Shown here: piece after piece, positions 36,101 through 44,929 of the stretch | How the letters are laid out: each line of letters starts with the position of its first letter | Numbering within the stretch: the stretch's first letter is position 1 | DNA from: Pedobacter duraquae | Lineage (GTDB): Bacteria; Bacteroidota; Bacteroidia; Sphingobacteriales; Sphingobacteriaceae | DNA length: 64,000 nucleotides | Direction of reading: 5' to 3' | Assembly: GCF_004362245.1 (NCBI RefSeq) | Contig: NZ_SNWM01000006.1 | Coordinates: forward strand, 62,001-126,000 | Position numbers and translations under genes: made by a program | Notes under the pieces: generated by a model | The model's database searches: none | Told to the model about the DNA's origin: nothing | The model's input: the letters and a program-made list of their open reading frames with translations, nothing else

Positions 36101-36511
36101 TCATAGCCTCAATACACCCTGAAGGATGTACTTATAAGAAGAAGTGAAGGATAGATGCCTGCAAAATGGCAGGCGATTTTTTAGGTAATTGTAGAAATTG
36201 ACAAAGGCAGAGATCAACACCAATGTCAGGAAATAATTTGCCGAAAGCATGAGCTTTCCAGTAAAGCTGAAATCTTCAGTATCATCTTCTGTTTCGATAC
36301 TGGTTAGATCATCTGGATAATCGCTTAGGTTTGTGTTTTTGTAAAAAGGAGAGTCTTGAATCAGGCTGCTGTATTTATTGTGGTCTGTTTTTACAATATG
36401 TTCTGCAGGAGAATACGAACTTATGCTCGAATGCGATTCTGCATGCGCATAATTGCCACCCTTTAACACAAGAAAACACAGGGAAAAGAAAAATACTACA
36501 GCAACTTTCAT
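36101..36511 (-). CDS. Small exported or membrane protein of unknown function
   Basis: A 136-residue protein. I chose the ATG at 36511, giving a clean signal 'MKVAVVFFFSLCFLVLKGGNYAHA'; an upstream ATG at 36532 adds seven residues. The mature part has an acidic region 'PDDLTSIETEDDTEDF', a hydrophobic helix ('LMLSANYFLTLVLISAFVN') and a basic C-terminus 'LPFCRHLSFTSSYKYILQGVLRL'. Short Bacteroidota proteins with this acidic-helix-basic pattern recur, but their function is unknown. It lies 184 bases upstream of the efflux adaptor on the same strand. Confidence 0.65.
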   Translation of the reverse strand: MKVAVVFFFSLCFLVLKGGNYAHAESHSSISSYSPAEHIVKTDHNKYSSLIQDSPFYKNTNLSDYPDDLTSIETEDDTEDFSFTGKLMLSANYFLTLVLISAFVNFYNYLKNRLPFCRHLSFTSSYKYILQGVLRL

Positions 36512-36827
36512 ACTCTGGGTCAAAATTAACATGCTGAATTATAATTGTATGGAAGAATTGAATTTTGTTCGTCAGTTTTTTGTCAATTTCGGCCTCTGGG
36601 ATTAAAACGGGATTAAAAGGAAATTAATTAGGAGGTTTTTGTTGAGATATGTGACGAAATGCAAGTAATAGTTTGGCAAAATGCGGAGCCGTTATAACAA
36701 GCATCTGTGGTGCTTTATTCCAACTGTTTAGCGAATTTCCAAATGATCCCAATAAAGTACTCAATTGTGCTGTTAATTTTCTGATCCGATTTGACGATTC
36801 ACACGTTATATAACTAAAGAAAATATT
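36512..36827. other. Intergenic region without recognised features
   Basis: AT-rich spacer between the divergent small membrane-protein gene and the SDR gene. It must contain both promoters, but no -33/-7 pair stands out at proper spacing. No hairpin, RNA gene or open frame was seen. Confidence 0.5.
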
Positions 36828-37580
36828 ATGTCTATTCTAAAAGATAAAGTTGCACTGGTAACTGGTGCTGGTTCTGGCATCGGCAGAGAGGTGGCTATTA
36901 AATATGCTGCTGAAGGTGCACAGGTAATTGTAAGTGATATCGCCGAAAAGGGCGGGAACAGCGTTGTTGAAGAAATTCTGGCAGCTGGCGGAAAAGCGGT
37001 TTTTATTAAAGCGGATACAAGCAAGGCCGAAACAAATGAAGCTTTGGTAAATGAAATTATTGAGCGCTTTGGTGCTTTACATATTGCCTGTAATAATGCG
37101 GGTATCGGTGGCCCCTCAGCACCCGCTGGAGAATATCCTGTAGAGGCATGGGATAAAGTAATTGCAGTGAACCTGTCTGGTGTTTTTTATGGAATGCGTT
37201 ACCAGATTCCAGCGATTTTGAAATCTGGAGGAGGAAATATTGTGAACATGGCTTCCATTCTTGGTAAAGTTGGCTTTGCCGGTTCTTCAGCTTATGTAGC
37301 CGCTAAACATGGCGTCATCGGCTTGACGGAAGCTGCGGCGGTCGAATATGGCACTAAAGGTATTCGTATCAATGCTGTTGGACCTGGTTTTATCAAAACA
37401 CCACTTGTTGAGAGCTCTATGGATGAGGAATCACGTAAGGCACTGGTTGCTTTGCATCCGATGGGCCGGTTGGGCGAATCAGCCGAGGTTGCCGAACTGG
37501 TGTTGTGGTTAAGCTCAGAAAAAGCATCTTTTGTAACTGGTGCATACTACAATGTGGATGGCGGTTACTTAGCACGTTAA
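36828..37580 (+). CDS. Short-chain dehydrogenase/reductase (classical SDR)
   Basis: A 250-residue cytoplasmic Rossmann-fold oxidoreductase. The nucleotide-binding motif is 'TGAGSGIG' near residue 12, with the structural 'NNAG' near 89. The catalytic set is Ser143, Tyr156 and Lys160 ('YVAAK'). 'VSDIAEKGG' after the second strand has an Asp in the position that usually favours NAD over NADP. The C-terminal 'SFVTGAYYNVDGGYLAR' is typical. The substrate is unknown; a role as a detoxifying or glucose-1-dehydrogenase-like enzyme is only a guess. It is monocistronic and ends at a terminator. Confidence 0.92.
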   Translation: MSILKDKVALVTGAGSGIGREVAIKYAAEGAQVIVSDIAEKGGNSVVEEILAAGGKAVFIKADTSKAETNEALVNEIIERFGALHIACNNAGIGGPSAPAGEYPVEAWDKVIAVNLSGVFYGMRYQIPAILKSGGGNIVNMASILGKVGFAGSSAYVAAKHGVIGLTEAAAVEYGTKGIRINAVGPGFIKTPLVESSMDEESRKALVALHPMGRLGESAEVAELVLWLSSEKASFVTGAYYNVDGGYLAR

Positions 37581-37597
37581 TAACCAAATATAAATGG

Positions 37598-37627
37598 GCC
37601 CGGCTGTAACACAGTCGGGCTTTTTTG
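37598..37627 (+). terminator. Rho-independent terminator of the SDR gene
   Basis: GCCCGGCTG and CAGTCGGGC (37598-37620) form a stem with one bulge and a 5-base loop, followed directly by six T. Confidence 0.9.
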
Positions 37628-37661
37628 TTCTAAAAGATGTCTTATAATTAACGTGTTAAAG

Positions 37662-40070
37662 ATGCTTAGAACATTTAAGATTCTGCTGCTCCTTTGTGTC
37701 GGCTACAGCGCTTCTGCGCAAATTGCAGTGACGGGTAAAATAACTACTGATAAACAAACTCCTGTAGAACTGGCGGTAGTTAGTATACTACAGCGTTCGG
37801 TAGTTGTGAGCAATACGATTAGTGATCATAACGGTATTTACCAATTTAAGGATATTAAGCCGGGTATCTATCAGTTGTTATTTAAGCACGTATCTTTTCG
37901 GGATACTGTAATAGCTATAGCGTTGCGGCGGGATACGGTATTGAATGTTAGCCTTAGCAACACCCTGGCGTTAAATGAGGTTACGGTTCGCGCAAAAAGA
38001 CCCATTTTTCAAAAGGAAATCGACCGTCTCCGATTTAATGTTGCTGAAACAGATCTGGTTTTTGGTAATAACATTTGGGATGTAGTAGAGAAGACACCGT
38101 TGGTTACTACTTCTTCTGACGGTGGTATTCAGATCAGCGGCACCTCTGGTGCTGTTGTGTATATGAACGGTAAGAAAAAGATCTTAAGCGGGGGAGCGTT
38201 AAAAAACTACCTGAGCAGCTTACCCTCGGATAATTTGGAAGCAATTGAAGTAATTACTACACCGTCCAGTAAATATGATGCCGAAGGTGGGGCGGGAATC
38301 ATTAACATCATCACCAAGAAAAATAAGGAAGAAGGCTTTATTGGGAATTCTGTGCTAAGCATGAGGCAGACTGCTGTAAATTCTGAGGCTGGGAGTGTTT
38401 ACCTCAATCAACGAAAGGGCAAATGGAATATATTTTCTGATGCCTTTATGGGTAACAGAAGTCGTAATCCAGAATTTAGGAAGGATATCTATTATCCGGT
38501 TTCAGCGAATCAGGATTTGCTGCATAGAAACATCATTTCGAAGAATGCTTTCCAGATTCTGTATCCGGGTGCAAATCTTGGGATAGACCACGAAATTGAC
38601 AGGAATCAAGTTGTAGGGTTATTATTCGATTATTCGGGAAGTTGGCAGAAGGAAACACGCGATGCCTTGAGCACAGATGACCTTCGTATAGGTAAAGCGC
38701 TTTCTCTCACAAATAACAGGGATAGATTAAATTCCCAGACCTACGCCCTCAACCTGAATTACCAGGGAAAGCTGGATAGTGCTGGCAAAAAACTAAGTGT
38801 AGATTTTGATGCCCTGGAATACCGTTCTGCCAATAATTCTGTGAGTAAAACAGAAGGCCTGGATCTGATCAATCAGCAACCCATACAAACTAACGATTGG
38901 TTTAGAAGCGCCTCCCCTCAAAATATCAGCAACCAATCATTGAAGTTTGATTTTGAATGGCCGCTGAATAAAAACACGTCTGTTGATTTTGGTGCCAAAG
39001 CTTCAATGTCGAGAATCAATAACGACCTGCTGTTTGAAAACACGGTAAATGGAGCTGCATGGACAAAAGATAATAACCGGAGTAATCTGTTTAAATACAA
39101 TGAAAATATCAATTCCCTTTATGGGATTCTACATCATAAATTAAGTGCGCACTGGGCGTACCAGCTTGGTCTGCGACTCGAAAATACAAATGCGCAGGGA
39201 TGGTTGGATGGAGAAATGGCCGTAGATAAAAATTACGTAAATCTGTTTCCAACGGCTTTTTTAAAATATACCAGCAGCAAGGATCAGTCATATGTATTGG
39301 CAGTTTCGAGCAGAATTACCCGTCCGGGGTTTTGGGATGTCAATCCTTTCAGAACTTACACCAGTGATCAGACGTATTACGAGGGTAATCCCTTTTTGTC
39401 TCCATCTAAATACTATCGACAAGAGCTGAGCCATACCATTTCGGGCAAAACTGGTAGCTATACCATTCAGCTTGCTGCAAGTCAGTCACTCGATGAAATT
39501 TTTGCTTTGCCCTATAATCCCGCAGCAAACATCATTGCCAATAAAAAAGTGAATTACGGAAATAAATATGGCTTTACAGGTAGTGTCGCTTACTATAAAC
39601 AGTTGCTTCCTTGGTGGAGGTTATCGGGCACAGCACTTACGGGCTATGTAGCTACTAAAGGTGCTTACGCGGGTAACGTGTTGATTGATAATAGTACCTT
39701 TTTGTTAAGTATTTCTGCAAATCAAACCTTTAGCGTGTCAAAAAAGGATGGTCTTTCCTGCACGTTAATTACAAGTAATACGTTCCCGAATACTATTGTA
39801 AATACACATATTGGTAACAGGCTGGAAACGGAAGTTAGGTTGAGGAAATCTGTTGGTGCTTTTAATGTTACCTTATCTGTACAGGATTGGTTTAAGAGTA
39901 ATAAGGACCGTTACAGGGTATCCGTAGATGATCTCAGAATTTTTGACGAAAACTATTACGATACTAGAAGCGTAGCAATCGCGCTAAGTTTTAATTTTGG
40001 TAAATCTACTGTGAAAGACAAAAGAGATAGGGAAACCGGCGCAAAAGATGTGAAGCAGCGTATGATCTAA
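37662..40070 (+). CDS. Outer-membrane beta-barrel receptor with carboxypeptidase-regulatory-like N-terminus
   Basis: An 802-residue outer-membrane protein. The ATG at 37662 is preferred to an in-frame GTG three codons earlier. Signal peptide 'LLCVGYSASAQ', then a regulatory-like domain at 23-105 ('VTGKITTDKQTPVELAVVSI'), a plug at about 110-215 ('LPSDNLEAIEVITTPSSKYDAEGGAGIINIITKK'), and a barrel of the OMP_b-brl_3 family. These receptors resemble TonB-dependent transporters, and many have unknown cargo. There is no SusD partner beside it. The protein ends in a basic tail, 'DKRDRETGAKDVKQRMI', rather than a terminal aromatic, which is unusual for a Bam-assembled barrel. Confidence 0.88.
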   Translation: MLRTFKILLLLCVGYSASAQIAVTGKITTDKQTPVELAVVSILQRSVVVSNTISDHNGIYQFKDIKPGIYQLLFKHVSFRDTVIAIALRRDTVLNVSLSNTLALNEVTVRAKRPIFQKEIDRLRFNVAETDLVFGNNIWDVVEKTPLVTTSSDGGIQISGTSGAVVYMNGKKKILSGGALKNYLSSLPSDNLEAIEVITTPSSKYDAEGGAGIINIITKKNKEEGFIGNSVLSMRQTAVNSEAGSVYLNQRKGKWNIFSDAFMGNRSRNPEFRKDIYYPVSANQDLLHRNIISKNAFQILYPGANLGIDHEIDRNQVVGLLFDYSGSWQKETRDALSTDDLRIGKALSLTNNRDRLNSQTYALNLNYQGKLDSAGKKLSVDFDALEYRSANNSVSKTEGLDLINQQPIQTNDWFRSASPQNISNQSLKFDFEWPLNKNTSVDFGAKASMSRINNDLLFENTVNGAAWTKDNNRSNLFKYNENINSLYGILHHKLSAHWAYQLGLRLENTNAQGWLDGEMAVDKNYVNLFPTAFLKYTSSKDQSYVLAVSSRITRPGFWDVNPFRTYTSDQTYYEGNPFLSPSKYYRQELSHTISGKTGSYTIQLAASQSLDEIFALPYNPAANIIANKKVNYGNKYGFTGSVAYYKQLLPWWRLSGTALTGYVATKGAYAGNVLIDNSTFLLSISANQTFSVSKKDGLSCTLITSNTFPNTIVNTHIGNRLETEVRLRKSVGAFNVTLSVQDWFKSNKDRYRVSVDDLRIFDENYYDTRSVAIALSFNFGKSTVKDKRDRETGAKDVKQRMI

Positions 40071-40163
40071 TTGACAGGATAATTGTCCATACAGTAAATT
40101 ATGATTTGATCATGCTGGTTTAGTATCTTGGTCACCTTCCGGCGGTAAGCCAGAATCTCCGAA

Positions 40164-41663
40164 TTAAGCAAAGTTCAACCATGAGCTGTCTGCCGCATAA
40201 TTTGAAACTACCTGAACGGTATTATCAAACTTTAGTGCACAGCTCAGTGAAGCAATCTCCTGACGAATCATCACAATACAGCTTTCGGCTAATGCCTTAT
40301 TAAAGCCTTTTTCCTGTAACGCCAATACGTAGCCGGTACAGATCACTCTCGCGATAATTCTACCGAGCTCTACCTGTTTACGTTGCGGCAGGTTATCATT
40401 GAGATTAAACGATAAATCAGATTTGAAATAATCAACCCCATCACTGGTTGGTTCAAAACCTTTTAAGAAATCAAATAAGTTGCTTTGCTTCTGTTTTTTC
40501 ATCAGTCGGGTAACCATTTCAGAAATCTGAGCGTAAAGCATTTCGTTGGACCCTTCAAAAATTTGGAATGGTCTGCTATCCATGATCCCGCGGCCGCCGA
40601 TGTTACTGATCCGATATCCTTTAGCTCCTGATAATTGCACCAATGCATGCGCACTTTCCTGCATCAGGTCTGTTACCACAGCTTTCATGGTGTTGGCTTC
40701 CATGCCTTCGGTAGCGAGATTATGCTCGATACCGCTAATTTTACTGCTACGCAGACACATTCCTGAACAAATCGTATATGCTGCCTGAATTCTGGAAAGC
40801 TGAAACTGTACATTGTCAAGCGCCAGCAGATTACTGCTGCCTACAACTCTGTTCTGGCAGTGCAACATAGCTTCGTCTAGCATACGCTTTATAAAGCCCA
40901 TTCCCATACCCGGGAATTGCATTCTGCTGCGGTGCAAAATATCAAGCATCATCTTGATGCCTGTGCTTTCGGGGATTAGGCGGTATTCTTCGGGTACTTT
41001 AATATCCAGTTCGTTACGGCCATAAGGAATCATATATAGTCCTGCATTGTCGTATAACTCTGTAACGTTAATATGCTGTCCAGGAGCGGTTACATCGCAT
41101 AAAAAGAAATCAATGTCGCGACCAAGATTGCCATCGCTATTTTTTGCTCTCGAAGCTATTAACCAATAATCGGCCATGCCCGTTAAGCCCTGCCAGTGTT
41201 TTACACCCTTTATGTGATACCCTCCATCAATAACTTCGTTAGTGGTTTTCATGTTCAGGGCGTCACTGCCATAATCTGGCTCTGTGATCATTAGCCCGCC
41301 CATATTTTGTTGAAACAGGAACCTGTCGAACACACCTTTTTTGATAGATTCATCTCCGTATTTGGCAATGGGCTCCAGAAATAAAGCAATGTTGATCCCA
41401 AATGTTAGCGAAAGCGGAAGCGATTCATAGGACGCTGCGGCAAGAATTCCAAGGCATTCCTTAACCTGACTTCCCCGTCCATCGTAAGCTTCAGGTATAG
41501 CAACTGATAAAGGTTGCATATCCATAATGCCTTTCAGTAAATCTTTTGGCAAACCTCTTTCCAGACTTAATTTATCGATATCATATTTTTCTCTGAACAG
41601 ATGTTTTAAGGTTCGTTCAAAGTTTTGTAGATGTTCTGAAAAGATGGTTTTTTCTAAGGTCAT
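40164..41663 (-). CDS. Acyl-CoA dehydrogenase family protein
   Basis: A 499-residue FAD enzyme, longer than the usual 380 residues because of an extended C-terminus (about 385-499). Landmarks: 'GLMITEPDYGSDALNMKTT' in the middle domain, 'YHIKGVKHWQGLTGMADYWLIASRA', and the C-terminal 'FEGSNEMLYAQISEMVTRLMKK', where the Glu of 'FEGSNE' region and its neighbours contact flavin and substrate. The N-terminal helical domain covers 10-130. It introduces an alpha-beta double bond in acyl-CoA; chain length is unknown. It stands alone, with no beta-oxidation genes adjacent. A link to the biosynthetic cluster 5 kb away is possible but unsupported. Confidence 0.88.
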   Translation of the reverse strand: MTLEKTIFSEHLQNFERTLKHLFREKYDIDKLSLERGLPKDLLKGIMDMQPLSVAIPEAYDGRGSQVKECLGILAAASYESLPLSLTFGINIALFLEPIAKYGDESIKKGVFDRFLFQQNMGGLMITEPDYGSDALNMKTTNEVIDGGYHIKGVKHWQGLTGMADYWLIASRAKNSDGNLGRDIDFFLCDVTAPGQHINVTELYDNAGLYMIPYGRNELDIKVPEEYRLIPESTGIKMMLDILHRSRMQFPGMGMGFIKRMLDEAMLHCQNRVVGSSNLLALDNVQFQLSRIQAAYTICSGMCLRSSKISGIEHNLATEGMEANTMKAVVTDLMQESAHALVQLSGAKGYRISNIGGRGIMDSRPFQIFEGSNEMLYAQISEMVTRLMKKQKQSNLFDFLKGFEPTSDGVDYFKSDLSFNLNDNLPQRKQVELGRIIARVICTGYVLALQEKGFNKALAESCIVMIRQEIASLSCALKFDNTVQVVSNYAADSSWLNFA

Positions 41664-41915
41664 AGTTGCAAGGTAATCAAAAGGTTTTGGCCAGGCTTAA
41701 CATAATAGCAAAAAGCACTCCGTAAAAATACAGTTATTTAGAATGGTTCTATTGTTAAATGTAAAATTAGTTTGAAACAGCTATTAAGGCCATGACGGCG
41801 GTAAATATTTTTTATGATAAATATCATATCTCTAAATTTTATTGATTCACCCCACCACTTTGACCAGATACCACATTCTTTTGAAAGTAGCGTTTTGCTT
41901 TAGTTTCTTTGAGGT

Positions 41916-42974
41916 ATGAAGAGCAACATTAAGTCCGTTATCCGAAAAGTAATAAGTGGGTGGTTGATTCACTTGGGTATTTTCTGGTTGATTATAGTTG
42001 TATTCAGAATGTCTTCACACTTCATTTTGGTACGGCAGGGTTTTTATCAGATTTACAGAAACGGAAGACCATTAACACTATTAGAATATTTTGTAGATAT
42101 TCAGGATGATTTATGGAAGGTTGCGCTTTTTCTCGTGCTAACGGAGGTCTGTTATTTGATTTTTTTTCCTAGAGTCCGCTTACCATTGTATGCGCTTTGC
42201 TGCATAATTGTTGGGATAATTACCTTTATACCAGTAGAATTGGTGAGGACTTTTAGCCCGCTCGAGAATCGCTTTATTTACGCAGTTACTCCGGTCATTT
42301 CTATGGCTGCATACGGTTTTGTATACGGTATTCTGAGAGATTACTTTGTGAATGCCGGCCGCAGAAAAGCTTTGCGATTGCAGCAGGCAGAGCATGAACT
42401 CCATGCACTTAAAGCTCAGCTTAACCCACATTTTTTATTCAATAGCCTCAACTACCTATATGGAACTGCACTTCGGGAACATGCATCGGATACTGCTGAA
42501 GGGATTGACCGCCTTTCGGAGATGATGCGCTACACTATTTCGGGAATGCATGATAATATGGTGCCGCTTGCCAAGGAACTTAATTTTGTAAAACACTATA
42601 TCGCATTACAACAGGTACGGATGGCTGATGCAAGCCATATACAACTTGTTCTAGACACTTCGGTGGAAACGGCATCGCTCCAGATTCCGCCTCTAATTAT
42701 GCTTCCTTTTCTTGAAAATGCTTTTATCTATGGAATAAGTATTGATCAGCCTGAATTAATTCATATCAATATCAATTTGGAAGGCGAGGTATTAAAGTTT
42801 AAAGTGAGCAATAGCATCGTAAAAAATAACCCTGATGGCCGGGGAAACAAGACCGGTATTAAAAACACGCTGAAAAGACTGCAGCTGATTTATCCGGATG
42901 GATATGATTACAGTTTTAGTCATATCGGCAACAACTATTGCATGTCTTTACAAATAAATTTAAAACCTCTTTAA
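41916..42974 (+). CDS. LytS/YehU-type sensor histidine kinase
   Basis: A 352-residue membrane kinase. About four helices fill residues 1-150, followed by a short coiled coil ('RKALRLQQAEHELHALKAQ') and the His_kinase domain. The phospho-acceptor is His172 in 'LNPHFLFNSLNYL'. The ATPase part has 'PPLIMLPFLENAFIYG' in place of the usual Asn box (Asn present) and ends 'GNKTGIKNTLKRLQLIYPDGYDY'. The stimulus is unknown. Its partner response regulator is encoded third in the same operon, with a thioredoxin-like gene placed between. The thioredoxin gene starts 2 bases after this stop. Confidence 0.9.
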   Translation: MKSNIKSVIRKVISGWLIHLGIFWLIIVVFRMSSHFILVRQGFYQIYRNGRPLTLLEYFVDIQDDLWKVALFLVLTEVCYLIFFPRVRLPLYALCCIIVGIITFIPVELVRTFSPLENRFIYAVTPVISMAAYGFVYGILRDYFVNAGRRKALRLQQAEHELHALKAQLNPHFLFNSLNYLYGTALREHASDTAEGIDRLSEMMRYTISGMHDNMVPLAKELNFVKHYIALQQVRMADASHIQLVLDTSVETASLQIPPLIMLPFLENAFIYGISIDQPELIHININLEGEVLKFKVSNSIVKNNPDGRGNKTGIKNTLKRLQLIYPDGYDYSFSHIGNNYCMSLQINLKPL

Positions 42975-42976
42975 GT

Positions 42977-44125
42977 ATGAAAAATCTTATTCTAGTGCTG
43001 GTATTTTTAATGCCACTGCACAACTATGCCCAAAAAGTTGCCGCTACGACATTTACTATTCAGGTGGACGGAAGAAAAATGTTGGATAAACCAACGCTGT
43101 ACCTGTTTTACCAACAAGATGGCAAGAAATATATAGACTCAGCGAATCAGAAAAACGGAATCTACCTGTTCAAAGGAGAGGTTGACCACCTTATTAATGT
43201 AGCCATGGCTGCAGACCATACGAGGACGGGCCTGCAAAATCTGCTCAAAAAGAAAACATATGAGGTGGACGTTCTGAAGTTCTATATCTATCCAGGATTG
43301 ATCGGGTGCAAAACAGATAGCCTCTTGAGCAGTGTTACCTTCACAAATTCAGTAGTTAACCGTGATTTGCAGCGATTGGATATACTATCAAGGCCAAACG
43401 CGATCAAAACTACGGAGCTGGAAAAGAAGCTGGTTGTGGCAAAAGATAAAACAGAAAAAGATATTTTACAACGGAGCATAGATAGTCTGTTGGTGGCCAG
43501 GAGAGCGATGTGGAAATCCTTCTACCAGAAAAATCCCAGTAGCGAGGCGGCACTGATAGCCTTAAAATGGTATGCCGGTCCAGAAGCTAGTATTGCAGAT
43601 TATGGGCCAATTTTTATGCGACTTTCCAAACAGGTACGTAACACTCCAGAGGGAAAATCATTTTATAAGCAGCTACTTGATAAGGGCACGTTAGTGGCAG
43701 GCTCCCGCGCACCAGATTTTGAACAGGCAGATACTCAAGGCAAAATGGTCAGGCTATCGTCCTTTAATGGGAAATATGTTTTGCTTGATTTCTGGGCCTC
43801 CTGGTGCGGGCCCTGCAGAAAAGAAAATCCTGCATTGGTAAAGGTATATCAGGAATTTAAAGACAAAAAATTCACTATCTTGGGTGTATCTCTTGATGAA
43901 CATGATGGCCGCGCGGCTTGGTTAGAAGCGATTAAAAAAGATGGGTTGATCTGGCCTCAAGTATCAGACCTCAAACATTGGGACAATGCGGTTGCAAAGC
44001 TGTACAGCATCAGCAGTATCCCCCAAAGTTTTTTAATTGGACCTGATGGTGTTATTATAGCCAGAGATCTTAATGCTGAACAGCTAAAATTAAAATTGAT
44101 TGAAGTAATGAGTATAAAGGAATGA
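42977..44125 (+). CDS. TlpA-like periplasmic thiol-disulfide oxidoreductase with DUF4369-like N-terminus
   Basis: A 382-residue exported protein, signal peptide ending 'HNYAQ'. I chose the ATG at 42977 because it gives the signal peptide and sits 2 bases after the kinase stop. The N-terminal half (25-235) has a DUF4369-like beta domain and a helical spacer. The C-terminal thioredoxin domain (about 240-380) has the active site Trp-Cys-Gly-Pro-Cys with Cys277 and Cys280, followed by 'RKENPALVKVYQEF' and the cis-Pro loop 'SIPQSF'. It would reduce periplasmic disulfides. Its position inside a two-component operon is notable: it overlaps the response-regulator gene by 4 bases (ATGA). Confidence 0.9.
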   Translation: MKNLILVLVFLMPLHNYAQKVAATTFTIQVDGRKMLDKPTLYLFYQQDGKKYIDSANQKNGIYLFKGEVDHLINVAMAADHTRTGLQNLLKKKTYEVDVLKFYIYPGLIGCKTDSLLSSVTFTNSVVNRDLQRLDILSRPNAIKTTELEKKLVVAKDKTEKDILQRSIDSLLVARRAMWKSFYQKNPSSEAALIALKWYAGPEASIADYGPIFMRLSKQVRNTPEGKSFYKQLLDKGTLVAGSRAPDFEQADTQGKMVRLSSFNGKYVLLDFWASWCGPCRKENPALVKVYQEFKDKKFTILGVSLDEHDGRAAWLEAIKKDGLIWPQVSDLKHWDNAVAKLYSISSIPQSFLIGPDGVIIARDLNAEQLKLKLIEVMSIKE

Positions 44126-44811
44126 GAGTTATAGCGATAGATGATGAGCCTGTAGCGCTGGATATTCTACGTACACATGCTGAAAAAGTTCCGTTTGTAA
44201 AATTTGAACACAGTTTTTTAAGTGCTACTGAAGCGCTGATCTATGCAAACAAAGAGACACCCGATCTAATTTTGCTGGATATTGATATGCCCGACCTGTC
44301 CGGATTGGAGTTTGCTGAAATGATGAGACAAAAAACGCAAATTATATTTACCACAGCCCATGCGGAACATGCACTCAAAGGATTCGAACTCGCTGCGACA
44401 GACTATTTATTAAAGCCGATTAATTTCGGCAGGTTTCTGAAGGCATGTGAGCTGGCCAGAAGTAGAATGCACGATGTTAAGGAGTCAAATGGATTGACTC
44501 CAGACTTTATCTTTGTGAAAGATGGTTACGATTGGGTAAGGATTAATCTTGCAGAACTGCTTTATGTAAAAGCAGAAGATAATTATGTTAGCCTGGTTAC
44601 TATTAAGAAAAGTGTACTTACACGGATGACATTAACCGAAATGCAAGAAAAACTTCCCGCAGATGAATTTATCAAAGTGCACAAATCCTATATTGTTGCC
44701 GTAAACCGGATCGAAAAGATTGAGCAGCATCAAATAACGGTATATGACAGCTTTATTCCGCTTTCTAAATCTTATCGCGACCTGATCTACACACGTATAC
44801 AACATAGATAG
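44122..44811 (+). CDS. LytTR-family response regulator
   Basis: A 229-residue regulator with a receiver domain (1-120) and a LytTR DNA-binding domain (about 135-228). The phospho-acceptor is Asp53 in 'LLDIDMPDLSG'. The receiver also shows 'IDDEP' at the start and Lys in 'YLLKPI'. The DNA-binding part reads 'DFIFVKDGYDWVRINLAELLYVKAEDNYVSL' and 'FIKVHKSYIVAVNRIEKIE', typical of the family. It pairs with the LytS-type kinase encoded upstream. Target promoters cannot be recognised in the window. Confidence 0.93.
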   Translation: MRVIAIDDEPVALDILRTHAEKVPFVKFEHSFLSATEALIYANKETPDLILLDIDMPDLSGLEFAEMMRQKTQIIFTTAHAEHALKGFELAATDYLLKPINFGRFLKACELARSRMHDVKESNGLTPDFIFVKDGYDWVRINLAELLYVKAEDNYVSLVTIKKSVLTRMTLTEMQEKLPADEFIKVHKSYIVAVNRIEKIEQHQITVYDSFIPLSKSYRDLIYTRIQHR

Positions 44812-44929
44812 ATTAATATTTGGCAGATCAAGAAACTGTGTGTAATTGTTTTGTATGAAATGACCTTTACGCGCCCGTTTTAGTTTTATACATTTATATT
44901 CGCGATATAAATAGGCTAAAAGGGGATAC

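Noticed and set aside
36101..36511. The small membrane protein as a regulator or fourth part of the RND pump
   Set aside because: It has no DNA-binding or pump-associated motif and lies 184 bases upstream; same-strand position alone is not enough.
40164..41663. Acyl-CoA dehydrogenase as a prolyl-carrier dehydrogenase for the NRPS cluster (as in anatoxin or prodiginine pathways)
   Set aside because: It lies about 5 kb outside the cluster, behind a complete two-component operon, and at 499 residues is much longer than those enzymes. No direct link is seen.
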